A stretch of DNA of 64,000 bases from Bradyrhizobium guangdongense (GCF_004114975.1 NZ_CP030051.1:1674001-1738000); one strand, 5' to 3'; positions 27,700 to 36,332 are shown, counted from the stretch's first letter. The notes: generated by a model from the letters alone, not told the origin. Program-made: numbers and translations.

Positions 27700-30207
27700 A
27701 TGAAAGGGAGCGAGCCTATGCGCCGTCTTCTCGTAAGTGTGGTGCTGCTGTTGATCGGCACTTCATTTGCGCTTGCGCAGCCATTCACGCGCCGCTCGTC
27801 GCAGATGCAGCATGACGAGCTGAAGAAGACCTACGAAATCGCAAACTTCCGCCTCGGTGGCAAATACGACCTCTCGGATCCCTCGAAGTGGGAGAATGGC
27901 GGAGAGGGCGGCGTCACGTTGGAATCGTTGGGCGCCGGCAAGCTGCGGACATCCTACATCGCGATCGGCAATGCCCGCCGCAACGCGGCGGGTGAAATCA
28001 CCAATGCTGTGATCGTCAATTCCTACTATTCCGGCGACTCCACCGACATGTACGAGCAATGGGTCAAGGGCGCTGCCTTGTCCGGTGGCGTGCCCATCAT
28101 CGGCCCGGGCCGGCCGATCGATACCGATCGCTATTATGTCGTGATGGTCGATCCGCTTGGCACCTGGGGCGCGAGCAAGCCCTCCGACGGCCTTGGCGTC
28201 AAGTTTCCGCAATACAGCTACTATGACATGGTGCAGGCCAACTACCGCATGCTGCACGACGGACTGAAGATCGCTCGCGCTGCGTTGGTTACCGGCGTCT
28301 CCATGGGCGGCACCCAGACGTACGTCTGGGGCGTGATGCATCCGGAATATGTCAGTGCAATCATGCCCATCGGCGGCACCACGCAGTCCGATGGCGATGA
28401 TCCCGTGGGCAACTGGACTTTCCAGATGATGACTGCCGCGATCGAGGCCGATCCCGTCTGGCAGGCCACCAAGGGCGACTATTATAAGCTGCCCAAGGAG
28501 AAACACCCGGTGCCAGGCGTCGCTTTCGGTTGGTCGATCCTTGGCATGACTGGGTACGACTTTGCTTTCCGCACGAGCCAGAACTGGAAGGCGGTTCAGC
28601 CGGAGATCTTCTACTGGGACCCGCCTAACGAGAAGGCGGGGCTGAACGTCACCAATCGCGCCAAGCTTTATGACGCCGTCGATCTTGTCTGGCGCAACCG
28701 GGTTGGCGAGACCCACAACATCAATCCCTATCTGGGCCGCATTCGCGCGCGCACGCTGGTGATGCACATCACCAACGACCTCTGGCTGAACTTCAAGCTG
28801 GCCGAGAAGGCGGTCGACCGCGTCCCCGGCGCAGACCTCATCGCCCAGGAAAGCCCAGTCGCGCACTACGGTGTGTTCCCGATCATCAACCAGCGCAAGA
28901 ACGATCCGAAGTTCGTCGCCTTCATGGACGACGTCGCGGCGCTGGATCGCGCGCAGAAGTTCGAGGACAAGAACTACCGCGTCCCCGGCGTGGCCGAAAA
29001 CATCGACTCAAATAAGTCCTTCTGGAAGGATTTCGTGACCTATCCCTATCCGGTCAAATACGCCAACGCGAAGGACAGGAGCGGCAACTCCTGGCAGATC
29101 GGCTACATGGACGAATATGCCGGCACCGACAAAGATCCCAAGGTGCTGGTGATCATCCACGGCAAGGGCGCGTTCGCCGGACACTACGGCAACGTGATGC
29201 AATATGCCCTGCGCAGCGGTCTGCGCGTGATCGCGCCTGATCTGCCGCATTACGGCATGTCCGGGCCCGGCAATCTCGACAAGAGCTCGGCTCGCACCAT
29301 GCAGGACATGCGCGAGGTGATCTACGACCTCGTCGTCAACCAACTCGGCGTCAAGAAAGCCTATTACCTCGGCCATTCGCTAGGCGGGCAATTTGTGATG
29401 GGGTACGCCTTGACTTGGCCGGATGCCGTCCAGGGCCTCGCCCTCGAGGCTCCCTCCGGCCTCGAGGAATATCCGCGCGACATCACGATTGCCAAGGACA
29501 AGAAGGCGAGATTGTTCGATCAGTCCTTCGACCACGACTTCGACAAGTGGAAGGCAGCCTGGGGGCCGACCGGAATCCTCGACGCCGAGATCAAGCGCTC
29601 GGAGCAGAACGTCCGCGACTTCTTCTATTTCAAGAAGCGCGATCCCGAGACCAACGCGGTCTCTGCGGCCAAGAGCGGCTACTTCTTCAGCGACAGCGAG
29701 TACGCCCGTTTCCACACCGAGCAGCGCGTCGGCCTGATCAAGGGCAACCCGAGGGAGCTCGAACAGTGGTGCAACGTGTTCATCTACGACATTTACACTA
29801 TCGGCGCAGAGCTTCAGCAGGATGATCCGAAGAACCTCTACGAGCGGCTCACCCAGATCAAGGCACCGATCTTCCTCGCCTTCGGTGACAAGGAGCCGTT
29901 CATTCCGACGCCCGCCTTCAATGGATTGACCGATCTGGGCCGCGACGCGATCACGCCGTTCATGTCGCGCATGACCAATGCGGGCAATCGGCCGATTTTG
30001 AAGATTTACCCAGAGACCGGGCACTTCATCCACACGGACAATCCTGTGGAGTTTCCGGCCGACGTCGTCGATTTCGTGATCAAGGGGACGGTCGACACGT
30101 CTTCTCCGATGGGCACGGATCGCATGATCAAGGGTGCCGTGGTCTCGGCCTTGCCGGTGGCGCCGACGCCCCCGGGCGCCGCTCCGACGGCTGGCTTGAA
30201 CAAGTAG
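27700..30207 (+). CDS. Exported tandem alpha/beta hydrolase (two-domain fusion)
   Basis: 835 aa from ATG 27700, RBS GGAGG. A signal peptide (RRLLVSVVLLLIGTSFALAQ) is followed by two hydrolase domains. Domain 1 (about 40-440) resembles MetX-type homoserine acetyltransferase folds with GVSMGG (Ser201) and a C-terminal TLVMHITNDLW. Domain 2 (about 470-805) is a classic alpha/beta hydrolase with HGKGAFAGHYGN, APDLPHYGMSGPG, GHSLGG (Ser560), an Asp near AFGDKEPFIP and His in ETGHFIHTDNP. Both nucleophile elbows are intact. Periplasmic; the substrate is unknown. Low-complexity Pro/Ala tail. Confidence 0.82.
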   Translation: MKGSEPMRRLLVSVVLLLIGTSFALAQPFTRRSSQMQHDELKKTYEIANFRLGGKYDLSDPSKWENGGEGGVTLESLGAGKLRTSYIAIGNARRNAAGEITNAVIVNSYYSGDSTDMYEQWVKGAALSGGVPIIGPGRPIDTDRYYVVMVDPLGTWGASKPSDGLGVKFPQYSYYDMVQANYRMLHDGLKIARAALVTGVSMGGTQTYVWGVMHPEYVSAIMPIGGTTQSDGDDPVGNWTFQMMTAAIEADPVWQATKGDYYKLPKEKHPVPGVAFGWSILGMTGYDFAFRTSQNWKAVQPEIFYWDPPNEKAGLNVTNRAKLYDAVDLVWRNRVGETHNINPYLGRIRARTLVMHITNDLWLNFKLAEKAVDRVPGADLIAQESPVAHYGVFPIINQRKNDPKFVAFMDDVAALDRAQKFEDKNYRVPGVAENIDSNKSFWKDFVTYPYPVKYANAKDRSGNSWQIGYMDEYAGTDKDPKVLVIIHGKGAFAGHYGNVMQYALRSGLRVIAPDLPHYGMSGPGNLDKSSARTMQDMREVIYDLVVNQLGVKKAYYLGHSLGGQFVMGYALTWPDAVQGLALEAPSGLEEYPRDITIAKDKKARLFDQSFDHDFDKWKAAWGPTGILDAEIKRSEQNVRDFFYFKKRDPETNAVSAAKSGYFFSDSEYARFHTEQRVGLIKGNPRELEQWCNVFIYDIYTIGAELQQDDPKNLYERLTQIKAPIFLAFGDKEPFIPTPAFNGLTDLGRDAITPFMSRMTNAGNRPILKIYPETGHFIHTDNPVEFPADVVDFVIKGTVDTSSPMGTDRMIKGAVVSALPVAPTPPGAAPTAGLNK

Positions 30208-30216
30208 GCCCGGATC

Positions 30217-31080
30217 ATGCCCAGAGTGCAGGCGGGTGAAATCCAGCTGGGTTGGCGGGAGTGGGGACGAGGCGACGTCACAGTCGTGTTCGTCCATGGC
30301 AATCTCGCCAGCAAGGACTGGATCGAGCTCGCCGCACCGCTGTTCCCCTCCGGGGTTCGCGTGATCGGCATCGACTGGCGCGGTTGCGGCGACAGCGACC
30401 GGCCGAAGCCAGCTGCGGACTACGTCAACTACGCGATGCAGCAGCATGCGCAGGATCTGCTGGCCGCACTCGATGCGCTCGGGATCGAGTTCTGCCATCT
30501 CGCCACCCATTCCACCGGCGGCATCATCGCCGCGCGGATGCTGCTGATGCAGCCGCAACGGTTCGGGCGGGTGTTCGCGCTCGATCCGGTTACGCCGCTC
30601 GGGATGGCCTTCAATGCTGATCAGATTGGCGTGTTTCGCGCGATGATGGCGAGCAAGGAGGTGACGCGGGCGGTGATGGCCACTGCGGCGTCCTCCCTGT
30701 TCGTTCCCGACAGTCTTGCACCAAACGCCGTGCCGCGGTTTCGAGAGGGGCTTGGAGATATCCAGCGCCTGTTTGAGCGTATCCTCGAGCAGACCTTCAG
30801 CGTCTCCGAGGGTATTTGGATCGGCACGCCCGTCAATCTCAATCGGGAGTGGGAAAGCAAGGAACTGGAGCGCCGGATGGCCGAAATCCGGCATCCGCAC
30901 CTGGTGCTCTGGGGAGAGCGGGACGGGTGGATCCCGCCGGCGGACCTGAGGGCCATGGCGGCCGCTATGCCGGACTGCCGGCTCGTGATCGTGCCCGGTG
31001 TCGGCCATTCGATGAATCTCGAAATCCCGGCGCTTTTTGCCGGCTATTTCGGTGCCTGGTTCGGAGGACTAGCGAGGTAG
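30217..31080 (+). CDS. Alpha/beta hydrolase
   Basis: 287 aa, 9 nt downstream of the tandem hydrolase. VFVHGNLASKDWIELA gives the oxyanion loop, IDWRGCGDSDRP the second, THSTGG the nucleophile elbow (Ser99), GERDGWIPP the acid and GVGHSMNLE the His. No signal peptide, so it is cytoplasmic. It could act on the product of the exported enzyme, but that is inferred only from the operon. Confidence 0.82.
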   Translation: MPRVQAGEIQLGWREWGRGDVTVVFVHGNLASKDWIELAAPLFPSGVRVIGIDWRGCGDSDRPKPAADYVNYAMQQHAQDLLAALDALGIEFCHLATHSTGGIIAARMLLMQPQRFGRVFALDPVTPLGMAFNADQIGVFRAMMASKEVTRAVMATAASSLFVPDSLAPNAVPRFREGLGDIQRLFERILEQTFSVSEGIWIGTPVNLNREWESKELERRMAEIRHPHLVLWGERDGWIPPADLRAMAAAMPDCRLVIVPGVGHSMNLEIPALFAGYFGAWFGGLAR

Positions 31081-31119
31081 CGGCATCGCTATCGGCAACG
31101 GCGGGACGAGGAGAAGATT

Positions 31120-31296
31120 ATGGCCAGCACGACCAAGCTCTCGGTTGAGAAGGCGCTCGAAAAGCTGCGCCGCGACGAATTGCAAAAGACCGGGACGGAA
31201 CAGCGCGACGAGAAGACCGAGGCGCTGCAGAAGGAGATCAAGCGCATGAGAGCGCAAAGGCAGCGTCTCGACCCGATCTCGCGCAAGCGCAGTTGA
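31120..31296 (+). CDS. Small charged hypothetical protein (58 aa)
   Basis: ATG 31120 has a GAGGAGA RBS at 4-5 nt. The product is almost entirely Lys/Arg/Glu/Gln-rich helix (VEKALEKLRRDELQK; LQKEIKRMRAQRQRLDP), a likely coiled coil or nucleic-acid-associated peptide. It lies 39 nt after the hydrolase and 16 nt before the channel gene, so it belongs to the same operon. No homologue is known to me. Confidence 0.6.
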   Translation: MASTTKLSVEKALEKLRRDELQKTGTEQRDEKTEALQKEIKRMRAQRQRLDPISRKRS

Positions 31297-31312
31297 GCTG
31301 CGTTCGGCCCGG

Positions 31313-31768
31313 ATGGCAGTCCAATTTCTGGCTGGCAGCTTCGTCAGCGCGATCAACATCATGATCCACGCGATTGTGACGGTCGGTGCAATCGGCATCG
31401 CTCGCGCCGCCGGGTTGAGGCACACGGGCCGACCGAGGCTGCATCTGATGGCGGTGATGGTCGCGACGGCAGCGGTGCTCATGCTCGCGCACACGCTGGA
31501 GGCCCTGGTCTGGGCGCTCGCCTATTTGATGCTCGGCGCTGCACCAATCGGATCCGACCTGCTCTATTTTGCCTTCGTCAATTACACCACGCTGGGTTAC
31601 GGCGATATCACCCCAGTTCAAGCATGGCGCTTGACCGGGCCGATGACCGCCATGAACGGCATTCTTCTGTTCGGCTGGTCGACCGCCGTGCTGTTCGAAG
31701 TCCTGCGCAAGACGCTGGAGCACCTCGCCGCGATCGGCGCCGGCGGATTCAGCCCTGCAGATCGATAG
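31313..31768 (+). CDS. Small two-TM potassium-channel-like protein
   Basis: 151 aa. Several hydrophobic segments flank a pore loop with the K+ selectivity filter TTLGYGDI, as in Ion_trans_2 channels. TM helices are about residues 8-30, 45-70, and the last about 110-132. There is no RCK domain. Activity in K+ flux is inferred from the filter. Its last 20 nt overlap the convergent FixK-type gene on the other strand. Confidence 0.8.
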   Translation: MAVQFLAGSFVSAINIMIHAIVTVGAIGIARAAGLRHTGRPRLHLMAVMVATAAVLMLAHTLEALVWALAYLMLGAAPIGSDLLYFAFVNYTTLGYGDITPVQAWRLTGPMTAMNGILLFGWSTAVLFEVLRKTLEHLAAIGAGGFSPADR

Positions 31769-32429
31769 TGGCGAGCTTTTGACGGTCCGACAGCACGATC
31801 TGGCGCTGCGTGTTGCCGACAAATTCGATGATGCCGAACTCGTGGAGCCGGGACAGGGCGCGCGACACCGTCTCCAGCGTCAAGCCGAGATAGTCGGCGA
31901 TATCGCGTCGCGACATCGGCAGCGCTATGACGTCGGCCCCGGTCAGTCGCTGATCCATTTCCAGGATGAAGGCAGCGACCCGTTCGAGCGACGTCTTGCG
32001 ACCCAGCAGCAACATGTGATCTTCGGCGTGCTGGAGGTTCGTCGTCGTCATGTTGAGCAGGTTGTTGGCCACGACGGGATCATTGTCCGCCACCAGCTCC
32101 AGCGTTTGCCTGCGGATCAGCCGCACAGTGGTGTCGACAATCGCCTCAGCCGTGAAGCGGTGCGAACTTCCGTTCTCCAGGCCAAAGATGTCGCCGGCAA
32201 GGTGAAACGCACCGATCTGGCGCCGCCCGTCCGAAAGCAGCTTGTAGCTTCGCACCGCGCCCGTCTTGACTTGATAGACGTACTCGGCAGGCTCCTTCTC
32301 GCCATAGATCTCCGTTCCCTTCTTGTAGCTGAATTCGCTCAAGCTGACCGCGGGGTTCAGATCGCTGGTCATTCCAAGGTCGCGAAGGGAACTGGAGCGG
32401 GAGGTCACATCGCTGTTGCGCACAAACAT
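31749..32429 (-). CDS. Crp/Fnr-family transcriptional activator, FixK type
   Basis: 226 aa from ATG 32429 (RBS GAGGAG). A cyclic-nucleotide-binding-like beta roll (35-150) is followed by a helix-turn-helix DIADYLGLTLETVSRALSRL. The recognition helix has E-x-x-S-R, as in FNR and FixK, which read TTGA-N6-TCAA. The protein has no Cys at all, so it cannot hold an FNR Fe-S cluster; it must be controlled in amount, e.g. by a FixJ-type regulator. It is a good candidate to act on the boxes of this window. Confidence 0.88.
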   Translation of the reverse strand: MFVRNSDVTSRSSSLRDLGMTSDLNPAVSLSEFSYKKGTEIYGEKEPAEYVYQVKTGAVRSYKLLSDGRRQIGAFHLAGDIFGLENGSSHRFTAEAIVDTTVRLIRRQTLELVADNDPVVANNLLNMTTTNLQHAEDHMLLLGRKTSLERVAAFILEMDQRLTGADVIALPMSRRDIADYLGLTLETVSRALSRLHEFGIIEFVGNTQRQIVLSDRQKLATIDLQG

Positions 32430-32764
32430 GGGCCAACTCCTCAACGAAATCGCTGAATTGGTCTCAGATCAGAATTCCATTGCCAGGAATGCGCCGCGCA
32501 ATCCCACTCCCGCCGAGGTTGATTTACGGCTAAAGAGGATATTCCTGTCCATTGTCTCAAGGGACAATGTACCTTCGCACGGGGGGGCGAAGCTTCGTGC
32601 GCGGGATGAGAAGCCGAGAGCGAAATGTATGATTTGAAGCAATGTTTCGTTTGAAAGTTCTGCTAAGCACAATGTCATTCATATGGATGGAATTGCCTTC
32701 AGATCTAAACGCTTTGGGCTGCCGTCCGCTCAAGTGGGCTCTGCGGCGACATAGCGGCTGAGAG
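32430..32764. other. Divergent intergenic region of the FixK-type and FixJ-type genes
   Basis: 335 nt, AT-richer than its surroundings, with no ORF of protein-like composition. It must hold both promoters. The only structured element that I see is the ATTGTC-N6-GACAAT motif listed at 32553. Confidence 0.6.
32553..32570. promoter_or_regulatory. Shared regulatory motif, copy A
   Basis: TGTCTCAAGGGACAATGT. With the flanking AT it makes a 6-bp inverted repeat ATTGTC-N6-GACAAT. A 15/18 match recurs at 33441. It lies 123 nt before the FixK-type ATG. Target of a response regulator is a guess. Confidence 0.4.
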
Positions 32765-33394
32765 GTGGAATTGCCCGGCCTGGTTCATGTGGTAGACGAC
32801 GATGCTTCGTTTCGCACCGCGATAGAGCGCCGGCTGCGATTGGCAGGTTACGACGTCGTCGTACATTCATCGGCGGCGGAGTTGCTCGATCACCTTCCAC
32901 GCGGTGAAACACCTGCGTGCGTGCTGCTCGACGTGAAGATACCGGGCCTCAGTGGTCCTGATCTGCAAAGCCGGTTGAACGAGCTCGGTTCGACATTGCC
33001 GATCATCTTTGTCACCGGGTATGCCGATACGGCAACGACTGTGCGCACGATCAAGGCCGGTGCGGAGGATTTCCTGACGAAGCCGGTATCGTCTGAACAG
33101 CTGATTGATGCGATAGAGCGCGCCTTGGCGCGTCACAATGCCGCACAGAGCCAGCGGATCAAGCTCGGCATGTTTCGCGCCCTCCTGGCATCGCTGACGC
33201 CGCGCGAGCGGCAAGTCTTCGATCTCATCGTACGCGGCAAGATCAACAAGCAGATCGCTCACGAGCTCGGAACGACGGAGCGAACGATCAAGGCACATCG
33301 CCATCAGGTGATGGAGAAGATGCGGGTGAGTTCGTTCGCAGAACTCGTATCGCTCGCTGAGCGACTTGGCATGCTGGATCCGAATAGCCACTGA
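32765..33394 (+). CDS. FixJ-family two-component response regulator
   Basis: 209 aa, GTG start with GAGAGG upstream. Receiver 1-120: acidic pair VVDDDASF, phosphoacceptor Asp in VLLDVKIPGLSG, Thr in VTGYAD, Lys in LTKPVSS. The output is a LuxR/FixJ helix-turn-helix with LTPRERQVFDLIVRGKINKQIAHELGTTERTIKAHR. The domain order and linker match FixJ/NodW. Regulators of this class activate fixK when oxygen falls, and the FixK-type gene is divergent from it. No kinase gene is adjacent; the nearest is at 50877. Confidence 0.88.
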   Translation: MELPGLVHVVDDDASFRTAIERRLRLAGYDVVVHSSAAELLDHLPRGETPACVLLDVKIPGLSGPDLQSRLNELGSTLPIIFVTGYADTATTVRTIKAGAEDFLTKPVSSEQLIDAIERALARHNAAQSQRIKLGMFRALLASLTPRERQVFDLIVRGKINKQIAHELGTTERTIKAHRHQVMEKMRVSSFAELVSLAERLGMLDPNSH

Positions 33395-33440
33395 AAGGTC
33401 CTGATGTGCGGCCTCTTGAGGCCGAGAAGTCGTCGCGCCC

Positions 33441-33458
33441 TGTCCAAAGGGACAATAT
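33441..33458. promoter_or_regulatory. Shared regulatory motif, copy B
   Basis: TGTCCAAAGGGACAATAT, agreeing with the motif at 32553 in 15 of 18 positions, 125 nt before the receiver-only gene. Confidence 0.4.
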
Positions 33459-33583
33459 CGCATGTTATTGACGGACTGGCTTTCCAGGCGCGCAATGCCT
33501 CCCGATCTTGGATGGTCAAGCGGATCGTAGCGAAGGTTGCCCGCCCTGATCCTCCTGCCAGGCTCGAAGGAAAGCTGGTTATC

Positions 33584-33958
33584 TTGCCCGAGTACAAGTC
33601 CGTTTACGTCGTCGACGATGATCCCTCCATGCGACGAAGCATGAAGCGGCTGCTCCGCGAGCATGGGTACGAGACGGTGTTGTTCGACTCGGCAGGAGCG
33701 TTGATCCGGCACGGCAGATTCGAGTGGGCTCTTTGCATCGTTCTCGACATCGATCTCAATGGCAGCTCCGGAATCGATTTGCGACGTCAGCTTGTGACCC
33801 AAGGTATTGCCGTGCCGATCATTTTTGTGACCGGCAACGACAGTGAGGCCTGCCGCTCGGCGGCGGTGGAGTCGGGGTGCGCCGCTTACCTCAACAAACC
33901 GTTCATGCCGCAATCATTCATTGCGTCCATACAGGCGGTATGCGGGCGTGCAAATTAG
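33584..33958 (+). CDS. Single-domain response regulator (receiver only)
   Basis: 124 aa from a TTG at 33584. The longer in-frame ORF from 33404 has an upstream part without family resemblance, and it contains the motif at 33441. VYVVDDDPSMRRSMKRLLREHGYE, phospho-Asp in VLDIDLNGSSGIDL, Thr in VTGNDSE, Lys in LNKPFMP: all key receiver residues are present. No output domain follows. It may work as a phosphate sink or a CheY-like partner in the same cascade as the FixJ-type protein. Confidence 0.78.
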   Translation: MPEYKSVYVVDDDPSMRRSMKRLLREHGYETVLFDSAGALIRHGRFEWALCIVLDIDLNGSSGIDLRRQLVTQGIAVPIIFVTGNDSEACRSAAVESGCAAYLNKPFMPQSFIASIQAVCGRAN

Positions 33959-33994
33959 CGAGATATCGGTCTTTCGGCGACAATCGACATTCCA

Positions 33995-34008
33995 TTGATT
34001 TTAATCAA
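33995..34008 (+). promoter_or_regulatory. FixK/FNR box 5
   Basis: TTGATTTTAATCAA, a perfect palindrome, 63 nt before the ATG at 34072. Confidence 0.85.
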
Positions 34009-34071
34009 CGGCCCGATCAAGCGTTTGGGCTCACGTCGTGTTCGATCACCATCAGATCGGGAGAGACGAGC

Positions 34072-34353
34072 ATGACGGGAATTGCCAAGTTCTTCGGACT
34101 GATCGCGGCTGCGTCGTTCTTTGCGGCAGCTCCGCTGTCACTCCAATCATCGCAAACAAACCTGCTCACCGTATCGGTGGATCAGGCTGAAGCCAGGGTC
34201 GGGCGGCCGCTGACGCCGATGAGCGTGGCCGGCGTCCATCGCCGGGTCCACCGCCGCGCCTATTACGGCGCTGCCGCGGCGGGCGCTGCCGCTTACGGTG
34301 CGTACCGTTATCAGCGAGCCTGCGGGTACTATCCCTATCCGCCTTGTTACTGA
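34072..34353 (+). CDS. Small secreted protein, Tyr/Ala-rich C-terminus
   Basis: 93 aa from ATG 34072 (GGGAGAG RBS). A hydrophobic leader (IAKFFGLIAAASFFAAAPLSL) is followed by RVHRRAYYGAAAAGAAAYGAYRYQRACGYYPYPPCY, with two Cys near the end. Similar small 'YYGAAAAG' proteins are common as hypothetical envelope proteins in Bradyrhizobium. The FixK box directly upstream suggests it is made when oxygen is limiting. Function unknown. Confidence 0.7.
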   Translation: MTGIAKFFGLIAAASFFAAAPLSLQSSQTNLLTVSVDQAEARVGRPLTPMSVAGVHRRVHRRAYYGAAAAGAAAYGAYRYQRACGYYPYPPCY

Positions 34354-34447
34354 GGCCTAGTGTGGGGCTCGCCGCAGCATGTCCACAATCGATATGCGCG
34401 CTGAGCCTCACGTCCTGCCTTTCGTGTTATGAAAACAGGAGGTGTTC

Positions 34448-34717
34448 GTGAATTTGTTCTCCAGACCAATCACATCGAGGACGCTTGGCGCGTTCGCGCT
34501 TGGCTTGTCACTCGCAATTCCGGGCGCCGTGGTCGGCAGTAGCCCCGCAGGCGCGGTGGTGTACTGCCAATACGTCGACTATCCGCCGAGTTGCATCGCC
34601 AGGCCCGGCGTCGTGCTGCGACCGCGCCCGGTCGCCCGTGCGGCGGCTCGAGAAGCGGTGCGGCCCGGAACACCGATGAATCGCGGCGGCCCGGTCGATC
34701 GTGTCGGGCGTCGATGA
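34448..34717 (+). CDS. Small secreted hypothetical protein (89 aa)
   Basis: GTG 34448 has an exact AGGAGG at 5 nt; a GTG two codons upstream is less well placed. Leader TLGAFALGLSLAIPGAVVGSSPAGA, then VVYCQYVDYPPSCIARPGVVLRP and an Arg/Pro-rich end. The two Cys probably form a disulfide. It is 94 nt downstream of the previous small secreted gene and followed by a strong terminator, so both may be one transcript from FixK box 5. Confidence 0.65.
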   Translation: MNLFSRPITSRTLGAFALGLSLAIPGAVVGSSPAGAVVYCQYVDYPPSCIARPGVVLRPRPVARAAAREAVRPGTPMNRGGPVDRVGRR

Positions 34718-34745
34718 GTTCTCGTTGATAACTTGCACAACATAG

Positions 34746-34769
34746 CCCCGGCTTCTCAGCCGGGGTTTT
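34746..34769 (+). terminator. Rho-independent terminator
   Basis: CCCCGGCT-TCTC-AGCCGGGG followed by TTTTGTTTT, 28 nt after the gene ending at 34717. Confidence 0.92.
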
Positions 34770-34842
34770 GTTTTGTCGGGCGGAGCGAGCAGGCAGCTCA
34801 GGAGAATTTCTGCAGCTATCGAGGTGACGCAACGGGTCTGCA

Positions 34843-35277
34843 TCAAGGCGAGATCTCGTTCGTTGTATTCTGAGGTCCCTGAGCCTGGATCAATTCGAAC
34901 AGCGATTGCGCTTGTTCTGGCGCCAATCGGATGCAGCCGTGAGACACGGGGCGCCCGAGATTGCGGACGTCGAATGTCCCATGAATTGCATATCCTCCGT
35001 TGAAGAAGATCGAATAGGGCATCGGCGTGAAATCGTAGAGCCTCGAATAATGCATGCTCTGGAGAGAATAAGGCCGGTATGTGCCGATGGGAGTGCGGTA
35101 TCCCCGCCGGGCCGTCGACACTGGCCAAGTCGCAAAATCGACTCCGTCGACGGCGACCAGCATTGTCTGGGTGGAAAGCTGCACCCGGATTGTCACTGAT
35201 GCGTGCGCATTTTGAACGTTGAGGCCGAGGAGCAGCAGTACGGCCAAAATCAGGGCCGAGGGTGATCGTGCAGGCAT
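34843..35277 (-). CDS. L,D-transpeptidase (YkuD / ErfK-YbiS-YcfS family)
   Basis: 144 aa, with a signal peptide (SALILAVLLLLGLNVQNAHA). A compact YkuD domain is visible: TPIGTYRPYSL, then FFNGGYAIHGT and the catalytic SHGCIRL (Cys nucleophile with His and Arg). Such enzymes make 3-3 cross-links in peptidoglycan or attach proteins to it, in the periplasm. This is a minimal version without a LysM or extra domain. It is monocistronic, convergent with the small secreted gene. Confidence 0.9.
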   Translation of the reverse strand: MPARSPSALILAVLLLLGLNVQNAHASVTIRVQLSTQTMLVAVDGVDFATWPVSTARRGYRTPIGTYRPYSLQSMHYSRLYDFTPMPYSIFFNGGYAIHGTFDVRNLGRPVSHGCIRLAPEQAQSLFELIQAQGPQNTTNEISP

Positions 35278-35643
35278 TTCGCTTCTTCCAACTGTTCGCT
35301 GGCCCGACGGAAAAGTTGCGCCGGATCTGCGGCCAGGCCGGCCGCCTTCCAGCGTCGAGCATCACGATGGCTGGGAGTGTCCCCACCCCAGCTTTGCTGC
35401 AAATTAGGTGAGTTTCGGCGTGCATTGTTGATCCCGCGCAACACATTGCCTCTGCAATTCCTATCGGCTTTCGGCAATCCGGAACTTCTGAGGTGCTTTG
35501 GATGGGGGCTTCGCGCAGCCTATGCGACCGGGCCGCTTACGGGCAAATACGTAGGCGGGACCTAAGTTGCTGCAGATCAAATTCGTTCGGCCGCGGCGTG
35601 CCTAGCATTCATGCATCGTTAATTCAGTCGGAGTCTTTCCACG
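35278..35643. other. Divergent intergenic region, no gene
   Basis: 366 nt between the L,D-transpeptidase and the second FixK-type gene. I see no credible ORF, no FixK box and no clear hairpin; it must carry both promoters. Confidence 0.55.
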
Positions 35644-36309
35644 ATGCTGCTCAGGACCCACACCTCCAGCAGCCGTCCGGTTGACGGGCATCTCGCAGCT
35701 CTCGCTGGCGAGCGCGTGTTCTGCAGTGAATTCAGATATCGCAGAGGCACCGAAATCTTCGGAGAAGGAGAGGAGACGGAGTACGTCTACCAGATCATCT
35801 CTGGCGCAGTACGCACCTACAAGCTGCTCTCCGACGGCCGTCGTCAGATCAATTCGTTTCATCTGCCAGGCGACATGTTCGGGCTCGAGAATGGCGCAAT
35901 GCATCGTTTTACGGCGGAAGCGGTGATTGAGACGAGGGTTCGCATCACCAAGCGGCGCAGCCTGCTCGAGACGATGCAAAGCCGGGAATCGGGCGCTTCC
36001 AGTTTCCTCGGCCTCGTCACGCGAAGCCTGCAGCACGCGGAAAATCATATGCTTCTGCTCGGGCGGAAGACGGCGCTGGAGCGCGTAGCCGCATTTCTGC
36101 TTGAAATCGACGAGCGGCTCGGCCATCCCAAGGTCATGGCGCTGGCCATGAGTCGTCGCGACATCGCCGATTATCTCGGATTGACGCTCGAGACGGTGTC
36201 GCGCGCATGCTCAACGCTGCGTGACCGGAAGATGTTGATGTTCGCGGACGCGACACAGCGAAAGATCGTGCTGCTCGACCGCGAGGGTCTCGCGGAGTAC
36301 GATGCGTGA
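35644..36309 (+). CDS. Crp/Fnr-family transcriptional activator, FixK type (second copy)
   Basis: 221 aa, closely similar to the protein at 31749 (shared YVYQ-SGAVR-YKLLSDGRRQI, FHL-GD-FGLENG, NHMLLLGRKT-LERVAAF, SRRDIADYLGLTLETVSRA). Its helix-turn-helix again has E-x-x-S-R, so it should bind the same box. It has only two Cys, not arranged as an Fe-S ligand set. The genes are probably paralogues within one regulon. No FixK box is seen in front of it. Confidence 0.87.
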   Translation: MLLRTHTSSSRPVDGHLAALAGERVFCSEFRYRRGTEIFGEGEETEYVYQIISGAVRTYKLLSDGRRQINSFHLPGDMFGLENGAMHRFTAEAVIETRVRITKRRSLLETMQSRESGASSFLGLVTRSLQHAENHMLLLGRKTALERVAAFLLEIDERLGHPKVMALAMSRRDIADYLGLTLETVSRACSTLRDRKMLMFADATQRKIVLLDREGLAEYDA

Positions 36310-36332
36310 TCCTGGCGGCTCGATGAGCCCGC

